Notes under the pieces: generated by a model
What the model saw: only the letters and a program-made list of their open reading frames with translations
The model's database searches: none
What the model was told of the DNA's origin: nothing
Position numbers and translations under genes: made by a program
Origin: Planctomycetota bacterium
Lineage (GTDB): Bacteria > Planctomycetota > PUPC01 > JACPCR01
Length of the DNA: 10,237 nucleotides
Assembly: GCA_030740295.1 (NCBI GenBank)
Contig: JASLXP010000478.1
Coordinates: 1-10,237 of the forward strand
Reading direction: 5' to 3'
Shown: one piece after another, positions 1 to 5,189 of the stretch
Layout of the letters: every line of letters begins with the position of its first letter
Position numbering within the stretch: the first letter of the stretch is position 1

Positions 1-112
1 TCAAAGAAGTACTCCCCATGTGCCACGTGGTTGCTTGCCAACCCGTGTCTTCCGGGGCCGGACAGAATCCCCAACAAGGAAGAACTCCATTCAAAGAAGA
101 ACTCCCCATCTG
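1..112 (+). repeat. Imperfect direct repeats at window start
   Basis: The 22 bases at 1-22 recur at 91-112 with two substitutions (T to A at offset 10, G to C at offset 20). A third, shorter copy of the core GAAGAACTCC lies at 79-88. The first copy overlaps the outer end of the left arm of the 37-bp inverted repeat, and the other two lie in its spacer. No reading frame through the region resembles a known protein. These repeats may be remnants of the same element that carries the inverted repeat. Confidence 0.7.
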
Positions 113-233
113 TTTGCGGGGTTGTTACCAGCCTGTAGATGGTAAGTGGTAAAGAGACCAAGCCTCTCTTTTCTTTAGACGGAAATTCCAGCACGTGAAG
201 ACACGGGTTGGCAAGCAACCACGTGGCACATGG
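16..233. repeat. Perfect 37-bp inverted repeat with 144-bp spacer
   Basis: Positions 16-52 are the exact reverse complement of 197-233, a 37-bp match with no mismatch. The arms run inward from about CCATGTGCCACGTGG, and the flanking bases at 15/234 and 53/196 no longer pair. The 144-bp spacer codes for nothing I recognise. The right arm overlaps the first codons of the longest possible reading of the downstream peptidase (GTG at 195), which is one reason to prefer a later start for that gene. Possible explanations are the ends of a small non-autonomous mobile element (MITE-like), a large cruciform, or a chimeric or foldback assembly join at the contig edge. The sequence alone cannot decide between them. 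Confidence 0.85.
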
Positions 234-293
234 AACATGGGTGTGGCTGCCAACAACACCTGCACCGCTGGACTCCTGCACATGAGGATGCTT

Positions 294-1367
294 ATGATTG
301 GCGCGCCGATCACCAACTGCGGACCGACATCCATGCAAATCTTCTACAGCTACTCTGATCTGCTTGAAAACCTGTACGCGAGAGGAACCCCTCACAGCGA
401 ACTTGGATTGTCGCCCGACGGTTCGCCGATAGTCGCGTTTAGAACTGGAGGAGATAAGCTGCCAGCGATTCTGATCAGTGCCGGCAGCCATTCGACCGAG
501 CAGGCGGGGGTCAGTGCCGCGGTCGCGCTTCATGATTCACTCGAAACTGAGCACCAGGTCTTCATTATTCCGAGCAGGGATCCGATGGGGATGAACGGCC
601 TTCGCTATGTCCTCAGCCAGGCCATTCCCGGCTGTCCCGATGTCGATTCTCCGGAAGACTTGAAGGGCTTGCTTCGCGATCGCGGCCAAGTGGTTCTCGA
701 AGAAGAGGACGACTTCGTGGCGCAAGTCGGCGAATACGGGTACTCGCTTCGGTGGCTCTACGATCGCTTTCCAGTTGGTGCAGGTTTTCTGAATTCGCTT
801 AGAGGCAGGCGCGTTTTCTTTCCTTCTCTCGCGGATGACATCGAAGGGTCCGAGCCTTTTACTCGTGCATACACGTTCATTGTTACTCCTGAAGGCGAGG
901 CGCTGCATATCAATCGATTTCATGACACCGAATGGGCGCCGTCCGAATCGCAGTGTGTCCGCAACCTGATGGCGGGAATTAAGCCCGGACTGACTCTCGA
1001 CCTTCATGAATATGGCGGTGACCGTTTCTGGCTGTCAGCGCGCACCCAACGCACGAGCGAAGAGGACGAGTGGGAGGAAAGAATTGCGAGGGCCGCGGTC
1101 GGTGCCGTGGTTGATGCAGGTGCCGCGCTGCCGGACGACGATTACCTGCCACACTCGTTTTTCACGAAGCTGGAGAATGGCGCCTACTTGCTCAACGCAG
1201 GAGAAAGAGGCGAGGGCCTGAACCTCACCGATTTCGCAGCAGCAAAGTATGGTCTGGCATTCACGATCGAAACCGGCATGAAATGCAGTTTCGCTCATAG
1301 GGTGAAGCTGTCGACAGTCGCCGCGAAAACCGCAGTCAACCTGTTCGAAGAGCGTCACCGGAGCTGA
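294..1367 (+). CDS. M14-family zinc carboxypeptidase-like protein
   Basis: Predicted zinc metallopeptidase or amidase of the M14/succinylglutamate desuccinylase fold. Numbering from the ATG at 294 (357 residues), the HxxE zinc motif is GSHSTEQAG (His66, Glu69). The third zinc ligand is His238 in LDLHEYGG, and the general-base Glu is Glu326 in FTIETG. The order and spacing fit the M14 layout. SRDPMGMNG after the first motif resembles the substrate-binding Arg/Asn-Pro-Gly segment of the family. There is no signal peptide, so the protein is probably cytoplasmic, cleaving an acyl-amino acid or peptide; the substrate is unknown. The frame is open from GTG 195, but that part runs through the inverted repeat. 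ATG 294 has GAGGA five bases upstream. ATG 333, where domain-like sequence (QIFYSYSDLL) begins, is an alternative. The bL33 gene follows 79 bp later with its own SD. Confidence 0.75.
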   Translation: MIGAPITNCGPTSMQIFYSYSDLLENLYARGTPHSELGLSPDGSPIVAFRTGGDKLPAILISAGSHSTEQAGVSAAVALHDSLETEHQVFIIPSRDPMGMNGLRYVLSQAIPGCPDVDSPEDLKGLLRDRGQVVLEEEDDFVAQVGEYGYSLRWLYDRFPVGAGFLNSLRGRRVFFPSLADDIEGSEPFTRAYTFIVTPEGEALHINRFHDTEWAPSESQCVRNLMAGIKPGLTLDLHEYGGDRFWLSARTQRTSEEDEWEERIARAAVGAVVDAGAALPDDDYLPHSFFTKLENGAYLLNAGERGEGLNLTDFAAAKYGLAFTIETGMKCSFAHRVKLSTVAAKTAVNLFEERHRS

Positions 1368-1446
1368 ATGGCACGTAAGTGGCGTACGGCCTCAATTGCG
1401 GCATAATCCCGCACCCACACAGAAACCAGAGTAATGGAGGAAAGAC

Positions 1447-1626
1447 ATGGCCAAAAAATCACAGGCGCGAGAAGACGTTTGGCTGCAATGCAGCGAATGC
1501 GGGGATTTGAATTACCGCGTTTCAGTCAACACAAAGAACATGACCGACAAGCTCAAAGCAGGGGTCAAGAAACACTGCCCACGAAGCCGTAACCATACCC
1601 TTCATAAGATTCGCCGCCGCTCTTGA
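1447..1626 (+). CDS. rpmG: Large ribosomal subunit protein bL33
   Basis: A 59-residue small basic protein of the 50S subunit. It starts at ATG 1447, six bases after GGAGG (1436-1440). It shows the bL33 pattern: a first zinc knuckle CSEC (Cys15, Cys18), a central NYRVSVNTKN strand, then KKHCPRSRNHTLHKIRRR, where the usual form is KYCPxCRKHTxHK. Only three of the four zinc cysteines remain: Cys44 is present but the fourth position is Ser47. This places it between the zinc-binding (C+) and cysteine-free (C-) forms. I recall planctomycete-type bL33 proteins with a similar CPRxRKHTLHK ending, which supports the taxonomic guess. A strong terminator lies 21 bp downstream, so the gene probably forms a short transcription unit. 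A CATAAT at 1402-1407 could be a -10 element, but I see no good -35. Confidence 0.93.
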   Translation: MAKKSQAREDVWLQCSECGDLNYRVSVNTKNMTDKLKAGVKKHCPRSRNHTLHKIRRRS

Positions 1627-1646
1627 ATCAGGCAGCCCAGAAATAC

Positions 1647-1681
1647 AAACGGGGTTCCATTGACTGGAACCCCGTTTTTTT
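1647..1681 (+). terminator. Rho-independent terminator of rpmG
   Basis: A perfect 13-bp stem (1647-1659 with 1665-1677, AAACGGGGTTCCA in the left arm) closes a 5-base loop TTGAC. It runs into seven T residues (1675-1681). The position just after the rpmG stop and the GC-rich stem make this a textbook intrinsic terminator on the plus strand. On the minus strand the hairpin is followed by the A/T-rich TTTGTATTT, so weak bidirectional activity is possible. Confidence 0.93.
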
Positions 1682-1710
1682 ATGGCTGATCAGGTCGGCA
1701 AAAAAACAGA

Positions 1711-1742
1711 CACGACTCCTGACCCTTCGGCCAGAAATCGTG
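1711..1742. repeat. Imperfect nested hairpin downstream of rpmG
   Basis: An outer stem CACGA/TCGTG (1711-1715 with 1738-1742) encloses an inner stem CTGACC/GGCCAG (1719-1724 with 1729-1734). The inner stem has one A·C mismatch and a CTTC loop. A run of seven A residues (1700-1706) lies just before it, so on the minus strand the hairpin is followed by a T-run. It could therefore terminate transcription coming from the minus-strand zinc-ribbon gene, or be an interspersed repeat unit. Confidence 0.4.
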
Positions 1743-1770
1743 CCCGTTAACGAGTAGAGAGTCTTCTGTT

Positions 1771-1824
1771 GTAGCTCCGTTCTCCCGGGCGGCTGGGTGA
1801 GTGTCTCCCGAAGAGCGGAACTAC
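1771..1824. repeat. Palindromic repeat abutting the zinc-ribbon gene stop
   Basis: The arms GTAGCTCCGTTCT (1771-1783) and AGAGCGGAACTAC (1812-1824) are reverse complements except at two positions. In one strand's RNA these become C/A and T/G oppositions. The interior holds the palindrome CCCGGG (1784-1789) and a second TCTCCC copy. The right arm ends one base before the TAG stop (1825-1827 on the plus strand) of the minus-strand gene, so in that gene's transcript the structure folds directly after the stop codon. It could be a 3' stabilising or terminating structure, or a REP-like interspersed repeat inserted at the gene end. Confidence 0.65.
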
Positions 1825-2136
1825 CTAAATTGCGGCGGTCATGAAGGAACGCACTGGCCCCGGTGTGGTAGCGCAGCGCGTTGAGAGCTCGAGGTTTTTC
1901 TGTGAGCACCGGTCACAGATACGATTGCCGCGACCGGTCGATCGAAAGTAGTCACCGCACTTGAGGCAACTTCGGGTGCCGGATTCAGCCCCCCATATCT
2001 TGCGGCGAGGCAAATCCCCACTGCTCTGACGGAGCGACGTTTCCTGCCGGTAGGCTATGCGCCCACATTTCCGGGAACAGTATTTCCTGCGACCCGACGG
2101 AACTACCTTTTCACAACCTGGACACTGACAACGCAT
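1825..2136 (-). CDS. Small two-zinc-ribbon protein, function unknown
   Basis: A 103-residue protein carrying two cysteine-rich modules. The N-terminal one, MRCQCPGCEKVVPSGRRKYC followed by SRKC, gives Cys3/Cys5/Cys8 and Cys20/Cys24. The second, about 30 residues later, is CLKCGDYFRSTG and ICDRC, a four-Cys ribbon. The rest is polar and basic, with no membrane segment, so the protein is probably cytoplasmic and binds nucleic acid or a protein partner. Both module types are, from memory, common in short hypothetical proteins of planctomycetes, proteobacteria and phages. The ATG at 2136 has AAAGGAG seven bases upstream on the minus strand. An upstream in-frame start at 2199 would read through the 20-bp tandem repeat and lacks this SD, so the shorter form is chosen. 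No function can be assigned from the sequence. Confidence 0.7.
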   Translation of the reverse strand: MRCQCPGCEKVVPSGRRKYCSRKCGRIAYRQETSLRQSSGDLPRRKIWGAESGTRSCLKCGDYFRSTGRGNRICDRCSQKNLELSTRCATTPGPVRSFMTAAI

Positions 2137-2159
2137 GATGAACTCCTTTCCCAATGCAG

Positions 2160-2230
2160 AAGATGAACAGCGTGGACGCAAGATGAACAGCGTGGACACA
2201 CCCCGGGTGTCTGAGGGACATACCCCTCAG
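2160..2230. promoter_or_regulatory. 20-bp tandem repeat plus palindromes upstream of zinc-ribbon gene
   Basis: Two adjacent copies of AGATGAACAGCGTGGACGCA (2161-2180 and 2181-2200) differ at one base. They are followed by the near-palindrome ACACCCCGGGTGT (2197-2209) and a 7-bp hairpin CTGAGGG/CCCTCAG (2211-2217 with 2224-2230). GGACA-like words recur at 2174, 2194 and 2216, a spacing of 20-22 bp, about two helical turns. The array begins 24 bp upstream of the zinc-ribbon start codon, where a repressor or activator could bind as repeated dimers. The alternative is the decayed terminus of an insertion sequence: some transposons, such as the IS21 family, carry multiple short direct repeats at their ends. 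No transposase is visible. Confidence 0.55.
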
Positions 2231-2328
2231 CTACCCAATTAGTGAGGAACCGAGCTGGGAAAAACTACCGCCGGAACTGGCCTTATTCCGACACCATTCA
2301 ATACGCCGAAGTTCTGAAAATGTTGCAA

Positions 2329-2359
2329 GAAAACTTCAGAAAACTCTTTCGTTTTCAGA
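2329..2359 (-). terminator. Probable terminator of the GNAT gene
   Basis: On the minus strand, 14 bases after the TAG stop at 2373-2375, a hairpin forms from GAAAAC/GTTTTC (plus-strand positions 2339-2344 and 2351-2356). It extends by two more pairs beyond an A/A mismatch. The minus strand then reads GTTTTCTT, a short T-rich tract. The stem is A/T-rich, so termination strength is uncertain, but the position is right for the GNAT transcript. Confidence 0.5.
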
Positions 2360-2372
2360 CCCGCGGCGCCGT

Positions 2373-3206
2373 CTAGCCCTGTTTCCTTTTCCAGGTCGTT
2401 TGCAGGAAGGCGTTTCTTAGACCGGCTTTCTGTTGATTACGAAAGCTGGTCGTGCCGAAATAAGCGCCGCCTGCCACCAGTTCGCCGCCGAGCCGTCCAC
2501 TGTCAAAGAGCCTTTGCTGAATCATGGCCGAATGACAACCTTTGCCGCGCATGGCAGGCCTCACCGATCCGGAAGCCAGAAGGCCAATGCCATCCTTGAC
2601 AAACAGCGCGCTCGCCCCGGCGGGCTCGCCCTCGAATCGTACGAGATATAGATGAAATCCCTCGCGCCCCAACCAGTGTCGCATATTCCTTCGAGCGCCT
2701 TCCCAATACTTTTCGGGGAACCCGAATCCCTCGAGAAAGGCCAACAGGTAATCCTCCAGAGTGTCTGCCGTCGCAAGCTCGACAGTGACGTCGTCGGCTG
2801 GCTCGGGTTCGACATCTTCAGGCACGCCGTAAAGGGTTGCCTGTTCGAAGTGAGCTGGGAAGAAACCGGATTCCGCCAGCGTGGCTGCCATCTCTTCATC
2901 AAAGCTGAACGGACTTATCCAGAATGACGGCTCGATGTGGTCGTCCTCAAAAAAGGACAGAATCTCCTGGAATTGCGACAGGTCTTTCGGACCGAATTTC
3001 AAAACGGCGTTCATCCATGGAATGAAAGGCAGCGCTCTGACCTTGAGCGCAATCGAGGATCCGAATTTCTGCACCCCTGCACCACTCGGATTCCCAGGCT
3101 CTTCACCGATGCTTTCAACTCGACTGATGGTGTACGCGACGTTTACATCGTCGATCCTTTCTGCGAGCTCGTTAGTCATTACGGGCAGGACCTGTTTGCT
3201 TTTCAT
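2373..3206 (-). CDS. GNAT-family N-acetyltransferase, two-domain
   Basis: A 277-residue protein that probably transfers an acetyl group from acetyl-CoA to an amine; the substrate is unknown. The C-terminal half holds the catalytic fold. The motif A strand and pyrophosphate loop are SVRPAMRGKGCHSAMIQQRL (Arg220-Gly-Lys-Gly-Cys-His225). It is followed by TSFRNQQKAGLRNAFLQTTW, matching the usual N...K.GF end of GNATs. The N-terminal half (about residues 45-128: MNAVLKFGPKD, then SFFEDDHIEPSFWISP and ESGFFPAHF) resembles the N-terminal lobe of a known two-domain GNAT group with an NxVLGxG signature. There is no signal peptide. The start is uncertain: ATG 3206 has a weak GGGGA upstream, and ATG 3179 (MTNELAERI) is an alternative. 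It is divergent from the PhyH gene, with 106 bp between start codons, so the two may share a regulatory region. Confidence 0.85.
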   Translation of the reverse strand: MKSKQVLPVMTNELAERIDDVNVAYTISRVESIGEEPGNPSGAGVQKFGSSIALKVRALPFIPWMNAVLKFGPKDLSQFQEILSFFEDDHIEPSFWISPFSFDEEMAATLAESGFFPAHFEQATLYGVPEDVEPEPADDVTVELATADTLEDYLLAFLEGFGFPEKYWEGARRNMRHWLGREGFHLYLVRFEGEPAGASALFVKDGIGLLASGSVRPAMRGKGCHSAMIQQRLFDSGRLGGELVAGGAYFGTTSFRNQQKAGLRNAFLQTTWKRKQG

Positions 3207-3312
3207 GCGTCCCCGTTCAACTTTCTGATTGTCTCGAATCGACTTCCATCGGTTTGAAACTATCCTCGCGCCTCTGAAAATTCCAGTTCAACATCTCGCA
3301 CAGAACAGGGCC

Positions 3313-4179
3313 ATGACCGAGCAGGATTATGAATCAAAATACAGCCAATTGATTGAAGATGGATTCTGCCTGCTGGAGGGAGTGCTGGATTCCGCTAACC
3401 TCGAAGAGCTTCGCGCATTTACTGACCGGAAGACCGATGAAATGAGCGCGGATGATGTACGGGCACAGAAGTCCACAGGCAGCATGCTCCCGGTTCTCAA
3501 CCATGAGTTTTTCGCACGACTTGTAGCCTACCGGCCCGCACTGGATGCGTTGGAGAAACTGGGATTCTATGACACTAAGTTTTCATCGGGGTACGTCATC
3601 AGCAAGCCGCCCGGCAGCCCACGGCTCTTCTGGCACTTTGACTGGGCCGGCTGGACACATCCGTTCAGCTTTGAGAAGCAGCCGACGCAGATCTTCCTGA
3701 TGTATTACCTGGTTGATACCAACCGTGAGAATGGATGCCTGCGGGTCATCCCGAGATCGCACATCGAGTTTAATCCTCTGCACAGTGAGCTCGCCCCGGC
3801 ACACACTCCCGAGATGCGGGCAGCCCGAGACATGTCACTCCCCGATTTTCAAATACGGCCAGACGAGGTGGACGTGCCGGTGAAGGCAGGCGATCTGGTG
3901 ATTGGAGATTCACGGATCCTGCACGCAACTCATGCAAATGAATCCGACCAGAGACGGACGGTGATCACTCTCTGGTATCATCCAGATTTCCGTGATCTGC
4001 CAGAACCGATTCAAGGTTACATCGGCCGGCCAAGGAAAGATCTGGGAGAGTGGTGTCCTGAAATTGCAGATGAGCTCCGCGCGCTCCAGCCGATATATGA
4101 AGGAGATGGAGAGCCTCTCGAATTCCGCAGAGTGCAATTGACGAGGGAGGCATTCGAAGAGCGTTGTGCTGAGGTGTAA
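3313..4179 (+). CDS. Phytanoyl-CoA dioxygenase (PhyH) family protein
   Basis: Fe(II)/2-oxoglutarate-dependent oxygenase of the PhyH family, 288 residues, the usual family size. It would hydroxylate an unknown small molecule while converting 2-oxoglutarate to succinate. The iron-binding facial triad is visible: H-x-D in LFWHFDWAGW (His108, Asp110) and a distal His in GDSRILHATHANES (His204, with His207 close by). Arg214/Arg215 in QRRTVITLWY would bind the 2-oxoglutarate carboxylate. YLVDTNRENGCLRVIPRSH is the typical PhyH strand before the distal His. There is no signal peptide. The frame is open from TTG 3229, but ATG 3313 is preferred because MTEQDYESKYSQLIEDGFCLLEG is the usual N-terminus of the family; its SD (AGGG, two bases away) is poor. 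A weak TTGAAA at 3254 with GAAAAT 16 bases later could be a promoter. Confidence 0.92.
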   Translation: MTEQDYESKYSQLIEDGFCLLEGVLDSANLEELRAFTDRKTDEMSADDVRAQKSTGSMLPVLNHEFFARLVAYRPALDALEKLGFYDTKFSSGYVISKPPGSPRLFWHFDWAGWTHPFSFEKQPTQIFLMYYLVDTNRENGCLRVIPRSHIEFNPLHSELAPAHTPEMRAARDMSLPDFQIRPDEVDVPVKAGDLVIGDSRILHATHANESDQRRTVITLWYHPDFRDLPEPIQGYIGRPRKDLGEWCPEIADELRALQPIYEGDGEPLEFRRVQLTREAFEERCAEV

Positions 4180-4204
4180 GCAGCCCTGTCCGAAGCGGGC
4201 GAAA

Positions 4205-4918
4205 TTACTCAAGCCATAGCTTCAACAGACGATATCGCTGTGGTTCGATATCGATGTTGAATGCGCCTTCCTCGTGTGCGATGGAACTCCCAAGAACGAC
4301 GTCTTCGATCTTCAACTGGCCGGCGGCCAGTCCCACTTTCTTCGAATCGACCGTCACACTGGCATCCTTGATGGCGTCAGGATCCAGATTGGAAATCACA
4401 AGCAGGGCACGCTTTCTGTCGGAGCTGACGAACAGACTCGAGAGCAGGTTCTCCGGTTCAAGGCTAACGACACCAGGATTCCTGTAATACGGATACCAGA
4501 CTGTCTTGTCATTGAAAGGCAGCCAGTGGCGGGCCTGCCAGATTTGACGGTGCGGCTCGTCGTTGAGGCCATACTTGTCGCGGTTGCGGTACTTGGCGAA
4601 TACGCCGGTGGACTTGCAATGCTGGCCGTGGAGTAAGGTCACCGCGTGGTGGTTGTTTACGCGCATGGCGAGGCGTTTGAAGTTCTTGTTCATCGCCAGG
4701 TATGCGATGCCGTGCTTGCGTCCGTCGTAGTTGGAGCGATAGCTTTCGAGGGGATTCCACGCGTCGCGGAGGTGTTCGACGTGCATGGGCGTGCCTTCTC
4801 CGCGGTGAAAGATGTCCGCGTACACGTTGATACACCAGATGCTGCCGCCAAAGTTGATCCGAAGGATCCTACGGCAGCCTGCGGCCGCAACCAAATCCAG
4901 TGTTACCTCGGATGGCAA
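4205..4918 (-). pseudogene. C-terminal remnant of a GH123-like glycoside hydrolase
   Basis: The open frame ends at TAA (4205-4207) and extends upstream only to an in-frame stop at 4937-4939. The best possible start is a TTG at 4918 without a convincing SD. The 237 residues start abruptly inside a domain (RRILRINFGGSIWCINVYAD). They contain GRKHGIAYL, AVTLLHG and WYPYYRNPGVVSLEP, then a beta-sandwich ending LLVISNLDPDAIKDASVTVD. This resembles the end of large GH123/DUF6067-like glycoside hydrolases of planctomycetes, which from memory run to several hundred residues more. The N-terminal and most catalytic sequence is missing, and nothing in the upstream 250 bp restores it in another frame. 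A 5'-truncated pseudogene is the likeliest reading; a short functional domain protein is possible. It is convergent with the PhyH gene, 25 bp apart. The family assignment is moderate. Confidence 0.6.
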
Positions 4919-5033
4919 GGCAGTACAACGGATGAATTAAGTTCTCTGAATCAACTCTGTTGTCCTGCTCTGCAATCCGCTGGTGAACTTGGAGTACACG
5001 CGCGACGCGCAGAAGTATCTACGGGCAGCGCTG

Positions 5034-5121
5034 ACTTTGGAGTGCGATGACTTGTCATCGCTTTCACTTTCTGAGGCTTTCAAGAGGGTGAAAACGCCGA
5101 CAAGTCGGCGCACTCCAAAGT
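5034..5121. repeat. 88-bp multi-hairpin palindromic repeat
   Basis: The outer arms ACTTTGGAGTGCG (5034-5046) and CGCACTCCAAAGT (5109-5121) are exact reverse complements. Between them lie three hairpins. The first is GCGATGAC-TT-GTCATCGC (5044-5061). The second is TTTCACTTTCT with AGAGGGTGAAA (5062-5072 with 5083-5093, two G·U pairs). The third is CGCCGAC-AA-GTCGGCG (5095-5110). The whole unit is therefore a long inverted repeat whose halves each fold on their own, giving a cruciform or cloverleaf. The half-units differ at five positions, four of which form matched pairs. It lies between the truncated GH-like gene and the lipoprotein gene. It may be a REP/BIME-like interspersed repeat, of a type I recall as frequent in Verrucomicrobia-like genomes. 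Confidence 0.88.
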
Positions 5122-5189
5122 ACGCTCTCCTAGAATCGAAGAACTTTTAAGTTTGAACGCCCTTAGCGCCTAATGAACAGGATGATTCC

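Noticed and set aside
195..293. N-terminal extension of the M14-like protein from GTG 195.
   Set aside because: It runs through the right arm of the inverted repeat, has no SD, and its residues do not look like part of the peptidase fold.
537..1007. A 156-residue minus-strand open frame inside the peptidase gene.
   Set aside because: It is antisense to a gene with clear M14 motifs, has no recognisable domain or SD, and is a codon-bias shadow.
1771..2230. CRISPR-like array considered because of repeated short units.
   Set aside because: Only two tandem 20-bp copies with no spacers, and the other repeats differ from each other; no cas genes.
3229..3312. TTG-initiated extension of the PhyH protein.
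   Set aside because: The family N-terminus fits ATG 3313; the extension overlaps the probable promoter region and has no SD.
4646..5050. A 134-residue plus-strand open frame antisense to the GH-like remnant.
   Set aside because: Shadow of the minus-strand domain; it ends inside the 88-bp repeat and has no motif.
5034..5121. tRNA or cloverleaf RNA gene considered because of three hairpins inside an outer stem.
   Set aside because: No T-loop GTTC motif, no anticodon-loop geometry and no CCA or acceptor layout; the unit is an inverted repeat of two similar halves.
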